A DNA stretch of 46,040 nucleotides from Nocardioides sp. (GTDB taxonomy: Bacteria; Actinomycetota; Actinomycetes; Propionibacteriales; Nocardioidaceae), in contig NZ_JASBRN010000088.1 in the NCBI RefSeq assembly GCF_030149505.1, positions 1-46,040 of the forward strand, read 5' to 3'. This document shows positions 39,370 through 46,040 of the stretch, piece by piece. The notes under the pieces are model-generated. The model searched no databases. It saw only the letters and a list, made by a program, of their open reading frames with translations, and was not told the DNA's origin. The position numbers were made by a program, and so were the translations under genes. Position 1 is the stretch's first letter, and every line of letters begins with the position of its first letter.

Positions 39370-40557
39370 ATGGGTGGGGTGCGCGAGGCAACGCGACCGA
39401 CCGACGCACGCGAGGTGCGAGAGGCCCTGGAGCGCGGCGGCCAGGACCTCCAGGACCTCGTCGACCTGCTGCGTGACCAGACGGGCGTGGCGATGGCCAC
39501 CATCACCGTGCTGGACGCGCGGACCTTCTGCTTCACCACCGTGGCGGGCGCCGCACCCTTCGAGACCGAGCACGACCAGGCCGCGTGCCGCTGGTCGATG
39601 CCGCACGACCGGGTCTTCAGCATCGAGGACCTCTCCACCGACCCGCGCACGGCGACCCTGCCGTTCGTCGACGGCCGGCGCGCCAGCCTGAGGTTCTACG
39701 CCAGCGCACCGCTGCACACCCCCGACGGCGACCTGGTCGGTCGGCTGTGCCTCTTCGGCACCGAGCCGCGCACGCTCACGACGCTGGAGGCGCGGCTGCT
39801 GCAGGTGCTGGCGCGGGACGTGTCCGCGATCATCGCCCTGCGTCTCCTGGACGCCGACCGCGACGCGGCCGCGACGTCCGACGAGGCGCTCGTCGACTTC
39901 GCGCGCCTGGTCCACGAGCTGCGCACCCCGCTGCTCACCCTGCGCGGCAGCCTGCAGATGGCGAGCGACGCGCTGGACCTGGACGCCGAGTCGCTCGCCG
40001 GGCGGATGCTGGCGATGGCCCACCGCTCCCGCGCACGTCTCGAGGAGCTGGTCGACGCCGTGCTTCGCCTGGCCAGCCACCAGGCCCCGGAGATGGCCAT
40101 GGTCGACCTCGACGCCGTCGTGGCCGGGGTGCTCGAGGGGATGGCCGAGACGTTGAGCGCCGCGGACGCCCGGGGGCTCGTCGAGCCGCTCGGGGTCGTG
40201 CGGGGTGACCCCGCGCAGCTGGCCGTCGTGGTGCAGAACCTGGTGGGCAACGCCTGCAAGTTCACCCGCCCCGGCGTGCGACCCGAGGTGCACGTCCGGG
40301 CCGTCGACCTCCCGAGGGCGCGTCGAATCGAGGTGTTCGACAACGGTCCCGGGGTCCCGGACGAGCACGGGCAGTCGGTCTTCGGTCTCTTCCAGCGCTA
40401 CTCCCGCACCGAGGGCTACGGGATCGGCCTGTCCACCGTCGCCGTGGTCGTCCGGGGGCACGGCGGCACCGTCGGGGTCGGGCCCAACCCCGACGGACCC
40501 GGCTCGTGCTTCTGGTTCGAGCTCCCGCACCCCGAGTCCCACCCGGGGGGTGGGTGA
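39370..40557 (+). CDS. GAF-domain sensor histidine kinase (orphan, soluble)
   Basis: A 395-residue kinase from ATG 39370, which is 7 nt after a G-rich GGGAGGGGG ribosome site; upstream GTG 39337 and ATG 39343 are also in frame. Residues about 20-160 are a GAF sensor domain without membrane helices. The HisKA H-box is FARLVHELRTPLLTL with His182, followed by N-box QNLVGNACKFT, G1 FDNGPGVPDEHG and G2 YGIGLSTVAVVVRGHGG. It would autophosphorylate in response to a small ligand or redox state. No response-regulator gene is adjacent, so its partner is encoded elsewhere. C-terminal end is normal. Confidence 0.92.
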   Translation: MGGVREATRPTDAREVREALERGGQDLQDLVDLLRDQTGVAMATITVLDARTFCFTTVAGAAPFETEHDQAACRWSMPHDRVFSIEDLSTDPRTATLPFVDGRRASLRFYASAPLHTPDGDLVGRLCLFGTEPRTLTTLEARLLQVLARDVSAIIALRLLDADRDAAATSDEALVDFARLVHELRTPLLTLRGSLQMASDALDLDAESLAGRMLAMAHRSRARLEELVDAVLRLASHQAPEMAMVDLDAVVAGVLEGMAETLSAADARGLVEPLGVVRGDPAQLAVVVQNLVGNACKFTRPGVRPEVHVRAVDLPRARRIEVFDNGPGVPDEHGQSVFGLFQRYSRTEGYGIGLSTVAVVVRGHGGTVGVGPNPDGPGSCFWFELPHPESHPGGG

Positions 40558-40587
40558 AGCGAGGGGGCCCTTGGGTAGACAGGGTTC

Positions 40588-41472
40588 ATGCAGACGCGAG
40601 AGATCGGCAACGACACCGTCGGCCGGGTCACGGTGGGTGCCGTGGGCCTGGGCCTCATGACCTTCGACCAGACCGGGGCCCAGCCCCGCGAGCAGCTGCT
40701 CGATACCGTGCGGGCCGCCCTGGACGCCGGCGTGACGCTCTTCGACACCGCCGACGCCTACGGGCCGGGGGAGGAGAAGGGCGCGGACGCCCAGGGCGAG
40801 AACGAGCGGCTCATCGCCTCCCTGCTCGACGAGCTGGGCGTGCGCGACCAGGTGTTCCTGGCGACCAAGGCCGGCCACGTGCGCACCGAGGGCGGCGGCT
40901 GGGACACCGACAGCTCCGCCGCGCACCTGGAATCCGCGGTCGAGAAGAGCCTGGAGCGGCTCGGCGGCGACCACATCGACCTGTGGCAGCACCACCGCCC
41001 GGACCCGAAGGTCCCCTACGAGGAGGTCGTGCAGACCCTCAAGCGGGTCCACGACGCCGGCAAGGTCCGGATGGTCGGGCTCTCCAACGCGAACCCCGAG
41101 CAGATCCGGCTGGCGCACTCGGTGCTGGGCGACGCCCTGGTGAGCGTGCAGAACCAGTTCTCCCCGGCATTCCGTTCCAGCGCGCCGGAGATCGAGGTCT
41201 GCGCCGAGCTCGGGTTGGTGTTCCTGCCCTGGAGCCCCCTGGGCGGCCTCAGCAACGCCAAGGGCCTGGGGGAGTCGCACCCGGCGTTCGCCGAGATCGC
41301 CTCCGAGCGCGGGGTCTCGCCGCAGCAGGTCGCGCTGGCCTGGGAGATCGCCCAGGACCCGTGCGTCATCCCGATCCCCGGCGCCAAGCGGCCGTCCTCG
41401 GTCCAGGACTCCGCGGCCGCGGCCGACCTCGAGCTCAGCGCCGACGAGCTGGCGCGTCTCGACGCCAGCTGA
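40588..41472 (+). CDS. Aldo/keto reductase
   Basis: A 294-residue NADPH-dependent aldo/keto reductase with the complete tetrad: D53 and Y58 (FDTADAYG), K94 (LATKAGH) and His135 or His136 (DLWQHHRPDP). The C-terminal IPIPGAKRPSSVQDSAAAADLELSADEL is the cofactor-binding loop of the family. It is closest in style to bacterial YajO/Tas proteins. A TAGACA 6 nt before the ATG resembles a leaderless -10 with one mismatch. It is convergent with the nei gene across 6 bp. Confidence 0.9.
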   Translation: MQTREIGNDTVGRVTVGAVGLGLMTFDQTGAQPREQLLDTVRAALDAGVTLFDTADAYGPGEEKGADAQGENERLIASLLDELGVRDQVFLATKAGHVRTEGGGWDTDSSAAHLESAVEKSLERLGGDHIDLWQHHRPDPKVPYEEVVQTLKRVHDAGKVRMVGLSNANPEQIRLAHSVLGDALVSVQNQFSPAFRSSAPEIEVCAELGLVFLPWSPLGGLSNAKGLGESHPAFAEIASERGVSPQQVALAWEIAQDPCVIPIPGAKRPSSVQDSAAAADLELSADELARLDAS

Positions 41473-41483
41473 GGACGCTCAGC
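41468..41483. terminator. Hairpin over both stop codons of the aldo/keto reductase and nei genes
   Basis: GCTGAG (41468-41473) and CTCAGC (41478-41483), loop GACG. Both convergent stop codons lie inside the stem, so it may act as a compact bidirectional terminator. Confidence 0.5.
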
Positions 41484-42282
41484 CCGGCTGGCAGACCGGG
41501 CACCAGAACAGGTTCCGGGCTGCCATGACCTCCGCCTGCACCGGCGTACCGCAGCGGCGGCAGGGGAGACCTGTGCGGCCGTAGACGTAGTGCGCGTCCG
41601 CGCGGGTGGGGCGGCCGGCGGGTCGGCGGCGGTCCGCGGGCTCGGTCGTGATGATGCGGCCGGCCCGTACGCCGGCGCGCAGCAGCACCTCGAGGTCGTC
41701 CCACACCGCCTGCCACAGCGCGCGACCCACGTCGCGCCCGGGCGTGAAGGGGGAGAGCCCGGCGCGGAAGAGCGCCTCCGCGCGGTAGACGTTGCCGACC
41801 CCGGCGATCACGGCCTGGTTCATCAGGAGCGTGCCGGCCGGGGCTCGGCTGCGCCCGACGCGGTCGAGGAACCGCTCCACGTCCGCGCCCTTGCGCAGGG
41901 GGTCGGGTCCGAGCCGGGCGGTGCGCGCCGCCACCTCCTCCGGGCTGAGCAGCTCGCAGGCGGTGGGCCCACGCAGGTCGGCCCAGTGGTCCTGGGTGAC
42001 CAGGCGCAGTCGCAGGGCGCCCTTCGGCTCGGGCGGCTCGCCGGTGCCGTCGCGCCACTTGCCGTAGAGGCCGAGGTGCACGTGCAGCACCAGGTCACCC
42101 GCGTCGCCGTAGTGGTGGAAGAGGTGCTTGCCCCACGCGTCGGTGCGCCGCAGCACGGCCCCGTCGATGAGCGCGGCGCCCTCGGCGAAGCGGCCCTGCG
42201 GACTACTGGCGCGGACCTCGCTGCCGGCCAGCAGCTTCTGGTGGCGGCGGGCGAGGCGGTGGATGGTGTGACCCTCTGGCAC
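41479..42282 (-). CDS. nei: Fpg/Nei-family DNA glycosylase (endonuclease VIII-like)
   Basis: A 267-residue base-excision-repair enzyme beginning MPEGHTIHRLA after GTG 42282: after Met removal Pro1 and Glu2 form the active site. LLMNQAVIAGVGNVYRAEALFRAGLSPFTPG is the helix-two-turn-helix, and the C-terminal CRRC...WCPVC zinc finger is complete. It removes oxidised pyrimidines and cuts the abasic site. PEGHTIHRLA is typical of the actinobacterial Nei2 clade rather than Fpg (PELPEVE). The upstream GGAG is about 9 nt from the start. It shares a 113-bp divergent region with the CHRD gene. Confidence 0.92.
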   Translation of the reverse strand: MPEGHTIHRLARRHQKLLAGSEVRASSPQGRFAEGAALIDGAVLRRTDAWGKHLFHHYGDAGDLVLHVHLGLYGKWRDGTGEPPEPKGALRLRLVTQDHWADLRGPTACELLSPEEVAARTARLGPDPLRKGADVERFLDRVGRSRAPAGTLLMNQAVIAGVGNVYRAEALFRAGLSPFTPGRDVGRALWQAVWDDLEVLLRAGVRAGRIITTEPADRRRPAGRPTRADAHYVYGRTGLPCRRCGTPVQAEVMAARNLFWCPVCQPG

Positions 42283-42395
42283 CGCTCCATGCTCCGGGGG
42301 CGTCCAAGACCCGGAGGGGTACCGGCCAATCCGCGCGGCCCGGGGCACCGAAGCAGCGGTGGGGGAGTAACCCACACCACACACCAGGAGATCTG

Positions 42396-42911
42396 ATGAA
42401 CGCCACCCGCAAGACCCTCGCTGGACTCGGCGCCGCTGCGCTCGCCGCGTCGATCGCCCTGCCCGTCACCAGCGCGTTCGCCGGTCACGAGAACACCGTC
42501 GCGAAGGCCAGCCTCAACGGCAAGAACGAGGTCGACGACATGTCCGACCGCCGGATCGTCGGTGACCGCAACGGTCGCGGCAGCGCCGTGGTCTTCGGCA
42601 TCGACGGCGACCCCAACACCCTGTGCTACTCGCTGCTGGTCAAGAAGATCGGCCCGGCCGCGGCCGCCCACATCCACGAGGGGGGTCCCGACGAGAACGG
42701 CCCGGTCGTGGCGAACCTGGCCGCGCCTGCCGACGGCACCGCCGGCGACTGCCTCACCGACGGCGAGGAGGGCAAGTTCCCCGTGGGCGACGACGGCGAG
42801 CCCCTTGCCACCGTCGCCGAGATCCTCGCGAACCCCGAGGACTACTACGTCAACGTGCACAACGAGCAGTTCCCCGGCGGCGCGATCCGTGGCCAGCTCG
42901 CCAAGCAGTGA
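42396..42911 (+). CDS. Secreted CHRD-domain protein
   Basis: A 171-residue exported protein. Residues 1-29 form a Sec signal peptide (MNATRKTLAGLGAAALAAS..ALPVTSAFA) with likely cleavage after AFA. The rest is one CHRD domain: KASLNGKNEVDD at its start, AHIHEGGPDENGPVVANLAAP in the middle and YYVNVHNEQFPGGAIRGQLA at the end, all conserved in bacterial CHRD proteins. Two cysteines (LCYSLL and GDCLTDG) could form a disulfide. CHRD proteins are secreted beta-rich proteins of unclear role, often surface-associated. AGGAGA precedes the ATG. A long perfect hairpin follows 54 bp later. Confidence 0.9.
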   Translation: MNATRKTLAGLGAAALAASIALPVTSAFAGHENTVAKASLNGKNEVDDMSDRRIVGDRNGRGSAVVFGIDGDPNTLCYSLLVKKIGPAAAAHIHEGGPDENGPVVANLAAPADGTAGDCLTDGEEGKFPVGDDGEPLATVAEILANPEDYYVNVHNEQFPGGAIRGQLAKQ

Positions 42912-42965
42912 CCCAGCAGTGACAGCTCGGGTGCCCGGTACCTGACGCACCACCTCGCAGCACCT

Positions 42966-43003
42966 CGACGTCCCGCAGACCCGCTCGGGTCTGCGGGACG
43001 TCG
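42966..43003 (+). terminator. 17-bp perfect terminator hairpin after the CHRD gene
   Basis: CGACGTCCCGCAGACCC (42966-42982) pairs with GGGTCTGCGGGACGTCG (42987-43003), loop GCTC. The strongest stem in the window; no U-tract follows. The rest of the 42912-43084 gap shows nothing else clear. Confidence 0.85.
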
Positions 43004-43084
43004 CGCGTCCGCGCCCGCCCGCCCTCGTACGCGACTGCGCGCGCCGCGCGCACAGCGGCCGGCCGCAGTGGCAGGCTGCCGCAC

Positions 43085-43201
43085 ATGACCGGCTACTACT
43101 CCTGCATGGCGTGCGGGCACGAGTTCGACCCGATCGCGACGCGCTGGTTCTGCCCGTCGTGCAAGTTCAAGGCCAACTGCTGCGAGGGCGAGCCGCTCTG
43201 A
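43085..43201 (+). CDS. 38-residue zinc-ribbon micro-protein
   Basis: ATG 43085 to TGA 43201 encodes 38 residues with paired cysteines CMACGH (C7, C10), CPSCK (C23, C26) and a CC at 32-33, the spacing of a rubredoxin-like zinc ribbon. The frame starts MTGYYSCMACGHEFDP. CAGGCT sits 7 nt upstream, one base off the local leaderless -10 pattern (dop uses TAGGCT), and there is no ribosome site. It is isolated between the CHRD terminator and a convergent GNAT gene. Function unknown. Confidence 0.65.
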   Translation: MTGYYSCMACGHEFDPIATRWFCPSCKFKANCCEGEPL

Positions 43202-43220
43202 GCAACGGCCTGCCGAGGGC

Positions 43221-43757
43221 TCAGCGCAGCCCCAGCTCGTAGCGCAGGACCGGCACCGGGGCGCCGCCCACGTCGTGCGTCCCTGCCGCGCCTCGCAGCA
43301 CCCAGCCCGTGCGCCGGTAGAACGCCGCGGCCCGGGCGTTGCCCTCGAGCACGAGGAGGTGCGCCGTCGGGACGTCCCACGTGCCGAGGGCGGCGACCAC
43401 GCCGCTCATGAGCGCCTGGGCCACGCCGGCGCCGTGGTGCGAGGGCAGCACGTGCAGGGCGTTCAGCTCGGCACCGGAGCCGTCGTCCGGCCTCCCCAGC
43501 GCGAAGGCGACGGCGAAGCCGACGGAGAGCCCGCCCGCCTCGGCCAGGAGAGCGACGTACGGCCGACCCTGGGCGGCGCCCTCGCGCAGCTCGGCCCACC
43601 GTGCGCGCCACACCGTCTCCTGGGACGCGGGGGAGACGCGAGCGAGCGCGACCGGGTCGACCAGGTCGGCGTAGGCGTGCTGCCGACTCACGGCATGCAG
43701 CCGCCCGATGGTGGGCAGGTCGTCGTCCTGCCACTCGCGCAGCTGCACGTCGCTCAT
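43221..43757 (-). CDS. GNAT-family N-acetyltransferase
   Basis: A 178-residue GNAT protein. It begins VQLREWQDDDLPTIGRLHAVSRQHAYADLV and contains the acetyl-CoA-binding LHVLPSHHGAGVAQALMSGVV (HxGxG/A-type loop), followed by HLLVLEGNARAAAFYRRTGWVLRG, the typical C-terminal arm. This is the L-amino-acid/antibiotic-type branch of GNATs; the acceptor is unknown. GGGGG lies just before the ATG. It is convergent with the zinc-ribbon gene. Confidence 0.85.
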   Translation of the reverse strand: MSDVQLREWQDDDLPTIGRLHAVSRQHAYADLVDPVALARVSPASQETVWRARWAELREGAAQGRPYVALLAEAGGLSVGFAVAFALGRPDDGSGAELNALHVLPSHHGAGVAQALMSGVVAALGTWDVPTAHLLVLEGNARAAAFYRRTGWVLRGAAGTHDVGGAPVPVLRYELGLR

Positions 43758-43961
43758 GCCCCCAGTGTGGGGTGCCGCCGCCCGGTGGGCCGTCCGGGCA
43801 CGGACGGTGGAGCAGCGAGAGTCAGCGCCGACGGTCCCGCAACCCTCGTGGTGCAGCAGCGTGGAGAGGCGGCAAGACCAGGTGCGCAGGCGTGTCGAGC
43901 AGAGAGGAGCGGGCGTCGAGACCACCACAGCCTCGGCGACCGTCGACGACCTCCCTCAGGC

Positions 43962-43991
43962 TTGACAGTTCGAACACGTGTTCGATAGACT
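43962..43991 (+). promoter_or_regulatory. TTGACA/TAGACT promoter containing a perfect LexA (SOS) box
   Basis: TTGACA (43962-43967) and TAGACT (43986-43991) are spaced by 18 nt. TCGAACACGTGTTCGA (43970-43985) fills the spacer: a perfect 16-bp palindrome matching the actinobacterial LexA consensus TCGAAC-N4-GTTCGA. LexA binding would block this promoter until DNA damage. Confidence 0.85.
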
Positions 43992-43996
43992 GCGGC

Positions 43997-45418
43997 ATGG
44001 CCGCGCCTGACCTCCTCGACGAAGCCCGTCGGCTCGTGCTGGCAGCCGTCGAGCGGCTGGAGGCGCTGGCGCCGGGGGAGCGAGACTCAGAGGCGATCGA
44101 GGTGCTCGCAACGGCCGAGTCCCTCAAGAACACGCTCGCGGCCGCCCAGGCGCGAGCAGCGGTGACCCTGAAGGGCGCGCGGATCGCGCAGCGGGCGCAC
44201 CAGCCGGTGGCGGCGCGGGAGCGGGGGATCGGCGCGGAGGTCGCGCTGGCGCGGCGGGAGTCGCCGCACCGCGGCGGGATCCACCTGGGGTTGGCCGTGG
44301 TGCTGTGCGCGGAGTTGCCGCACACGCTGGCGGCGATGGAGGCCGGTTGGTGCAGCGAGTGGCGCGCGATCCAGATCGCGCAGGGCACCGCCTGCTTGTC
44401 GCTGGCGGATCGGCAGGGGATTGACGCGGAGCTGATGTCCGACCCTGTCACCACCGACGGGTGGGGGGATCGGCGGTTCCGGGCCGAGGTCGACCGGTTG
44501 GCCTACACAGCGGACCCGGTGGCCGCGGTCGCGCGCCGCGCCAAGGCGGTGGCGCAGCGGCACACCAGCCTGCGCCCGGCGCCGGACGGGATGACGCGGT
44601 TCTCGGCGATGCTGCCGCTGGAGCAGGGTGTCGCGGTGCACGCGACGCTGGGGCGTGCGGCTGATGTCGCGCGGGCGGCCGGGGACGAGCGGACCCGGGG
44701 TCAGGTGATGGCCGACGCGCTGGTCGCGGCTGTGCTCGAGGGGCGTGGGGACGGGCAGCCGCGTGCGGGTTCGGTGGCCGAGTCGGTCGCTGCCCGGGCT
44801 GGCAGCTGGGACCAGACGGTCGTCCCGACCGCGCCGGCGGCGCCGGTGGTGCCGGTCGCGGTGCACGTCGTCGTCTCGGACGCGACCCTGCTGAACCTGC
44901 CCGGCGCAGGCGGTGACGAACCCGGCTGGGTCTCCGCACCGGACGCCGGGACGGTCCCGCTGCCGGCCGACGACGTCCGCGACCTCGTCGCGCGCGCCAC
45001 CGACGCAGGGCTGGCCAGCCTGCGCAGGCTCTACGCGGACCCTGGCGGTCAGCTGGTAGCCCTCGACTCCCGCTCCCGCACGTTCCCAGCCGGCTTGGCG
45101 CAGTTCCTCGCGGCCCGGGACCGGTCGTGCCGTACGCCGTACTGCGACGCACCGGTCCGCCACCGCGACCACGTCCGACGCTGGGCCGACGGCGGCCGCA
45201 CGACCGCGGCCAACGGTCAAGGGCTCTGCGAGGCCTGCAACCACACCAAGGAAGCCACCGGCTGGTCCGCCCAGGTCACCGACACCCGGACCCACGAGGT
45301 CGAGACCACGACACCCACCGGCGACCGCCACCGATGCCGCGCACCCGGACTCCCGCCACCGAGACCTCACCGCAACAGACTCGAGATCTACCTCGGAGAG
45401 ATCGTCCTCGCCGCCTGA
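43997..45418 (+). CDS. HNH endonuclease, DUF222 (13E12-like) family
   Basis: A 473-residue protein. The N-terminal about 330 residues are the DUF222 region (helical, starting LLDEARRLVLAAVERL, with YTADPVAAVARRAKAVAQRHTSLRPAPDGMTRFSAMLP). The C-terminal HNH domain begins at about residue 375: DRSCRTPYCDAPVRHRDHVRRWADGGRTTAANGQGLCEACNHTKE, with CxxxxC, H-DH, N and CxxC all present. Mycobacterial 13E12-repeat proteins have this architecture and some carry SOS boxes; the perfect LexA box here fits. The -10 lies only 5 nt before the ATG, so the mRNA is probably leaderless. Whether it acts in repair, in mobile-element movement or in host defence is not known. The family is often multi-copy. Confidence 0.9.
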   Translation: MAAPDLLDEARRLVLAAVERLEALAPGERDSEAIEVLATAESLKNTLAAAQARAAVTLKGARIAQRAHQPVAARERGIGAEVALARRESPHRGGIHLGLAVVLCAELPHTLAAMEAGWCSEWRAIQIAQGTACLSLADRQGIDAELMSDPVTTDGWGDRRFRAEVDRLAYTADPVAAVARRAKAVAQRHTSLRPAPDGMTRFSAMLPLEQGVAVHATLGRAADVARAAGDERTRGQVMADALVAAVLEGRGDGQPRAGSVAESVAARAGSWDQTVVPTAPAAPVVPVAVHVVVSDATLLNLPGAGGDEPGWVSAPDAGTVPLPADDVRDLVARATDAGLASLRRLYADPGGQLVALDSRSRTFPAGLAQFLAARDRSCRTPYCDAPVRHRDHVRRWADGGRTTAANGQGLCEACNHTKEATGWSAQVTDTRTHEVETTTPTGDRHRCRAPGLPPPRPHRNRLEIYLGEIVLAA

Positions 45419-45470
45419 CCGGGAGCACCGCCCCTGTGGAAGACGCGCGACGCCCGGCGACGGAATTGCC

Positions 45471-45476
45471 TAGCGT
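45471..45476 (+). promoter_or_regulatory. Leaderless -10 hexamer TAGCGT of the terminal small gene
   Basis: TAGCGT ends 6 nt before the ATG at 45483; no ribosome site is seen. Confidence 0.45.
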
Positions 45477-45482
45477 CCCCGC

Positions 45483-45857
45483 ATGCAGACGAACGACACC
45501 CTGTTCTGGGACGACCCCGACGGCGAGTACGGCATGGACGCCAACGGACGCCTGACCCAGCTGACCCAGGTCGGCGACGTCCCGGTCCTCATCCACTACG
45601 ACGACATCCCTGAGTCAGACATCCAGACGCTGCACGGCCTCCGCGTCACCACGCCGCTCAGGACGACGATCGACCTGGCCGCCGAGCTGCCGACCGATCA
45701 GCTCGAGAACCTGCTCGACTTCTTCCTCGACAAGGGTTCCTTCACGACAGATCAAGCCCTCGAGAGAATCGCGCAGCCCGACATGAGCATGCGCCGGGGC
45801 GCCCACGTCTTGCAGGCGCTGATCGTGAGACGGCGACTCGGCGGACGACCCAAGTGA
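45483..45857 (+). CDS. Short orphan protein resembling the middle of AbiEi/DUF559-type proteins
   Basis: A 124-residue protein. Residues about 50-115 (LHGLRVTTPLRTTIDLAAELPTDQLENLLDFFLDKG...RRGAHVLQALI) resemble the central segment of actinobacterial AbiEi-like/DUF559 proteins, in which a 'VTTPxRTxxDLA' stretch links an N-terminal winged helix to a C-terminal nuclease-like domain. Here both flanks are missing: the first 45 residues are acidic (DDPDGEYGMDANG) and the end is an RRRLGGRPK tail. It is therefore either a remnant of a longer gene or an independent short protein. It uses more AGA codons than its neighbours, hinting at transfer. The final 183 bp (45858-46040) contain only a 7-bp hairpin at 45951-45970. 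Confidence 0.5.
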   Translation: MQTNDTLFWDDPDGEYGMDANGRLTQLTQVGDVPVLIHYDDIPESDIQTLHGLRVTTPLRTTIDLAAELPTDQLENLLDFFLDKGSFTTDQALERIAQPDMSMRRGAHVLQALIVRRRLGGRPK

Positions 45858-46040
45858 GGCTCGGAGACGCCCGCTTGGCGCCCGTGTGACACCCGTACGA
45901 ACTGGCAGGCACGGGAGCTGAGGAGGAGGGAGTAGCTCGGGAGTGACCGCCCGGATCGCGGCAGATCCGGACGTTGCCTAAAGCGCCGCGGACGGTAGTC
46001 GGGTAAGGCGGTCCTAGTGGGTGGCGCCCAGTTCGACCAT

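Noticed and set aside
46014..46040. Possible C-terminal end of a minus-strand gene (stop TAG at 46016-46014) at the window edge
   Set aside because: Only eight codons are visible, too few to support a gene.
46026..46040. AGTTCGACC resembling a tRNA T-loop at the window end
   Set aside because: No acceptor, D or anticodon stems can be drawn from the preceding sequence.

Overview
The window is chromosomal DNA from a high-GC Actinomycetota. Gene content and order (Pup-proteasome locus, PafBC, TatAC, HelY, RbpA, Ppm1, F420-type oxidoreductase) and the strong G/C third-codon bias point to a Nocardioides-like member of the Nocardioidaceae. That assignment is inference from style, not from a marker gene. 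I see 46 protein genes, including three of 38-65 codons, and no rRNA, tRNA, CRISPR array, insertion sequence or prophage.

Region 1 (1-14.2 kb) is the conserved proteasome block. A divergent methyltransferase is followed by dop, pup, prcB, prcA, pafA, a two-domain FKBP lipoprotein, pafB, pafC, tatA, tatC, a small unknown gene, a diacylglycerol-kinase-family gene and helY. Pup ends in Gln, so Dop must deamidate it before PafA can ligate it; PrcBA is the protease core; PafBC is the WYL-domain DNA-damage regulator.

Region 2 (14.2-23.1 kb) is mixed. It holds an NAD(P)-binding reductase, a 5'-3' exonuclease divergent from an Lrp/AsnC regulator, a small anchored protein, a KamA-type lysine 2,3-aminomutase, a cation/proton antiporter, an F420-type LLM oxidoreductase, and an SDR plus FAD reductase pair. 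Region 3 (23.1-27.5 kb) is a tightly overlapping minus-strand operon: enoyl-CoA hydratase, acyl-CoA ligase, YtcJ-like amidohydrolase and a GNAT acetyltransferase. A 508-bp structured intergenic stretch separates it from region 4.

Region 4 (28-35.2 kb) is envelope and transcription housekeeping: lnt-ppm1-fxsA (lipoprotein acylation and mannosyl donor synthesis), rbpA, and a minus-strand run of an XRE-MurA fusion, a glycerophosphodiesterase and an MFS transporter. Region 5 (35.3-46 kb) is accessory metabolism and repair: alcohol dehydrogenase, PhoD phosphatase, a Cys-rich micro-protein, an alpha/beta hydrolase, an orphan GAF histidine kinase, an aldo/keto reductase, Nei glycosylase, a secreted CHRD protein, a 38-residue zinc ribbon, a GNAT, a DUF222/HNH nuclease with a perfect SOS box, and a short orphan protein.

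The most striking regulatory features are: (i) at least 13 genes with a TANNNT -10 hexamer 5-7 nt before the start codon, which predicts leaderless mRNAs; (ii) a sigmaR-type promoter on rbpA; (iii) a LexA box overlapping a complete TTGACA/TAGACT promoter; (iv) a MurA-family enzyme fused to an XRE DNA-binding domain with a 12-bp palindrome just upstream; (v) a mirrored divergent promoter between the exonuclease and Lrp genes; (vi) a nested 90-nt inverted repeat before lnt. No obviously novel multi-gene system is present; the best leads are items iv to vi.
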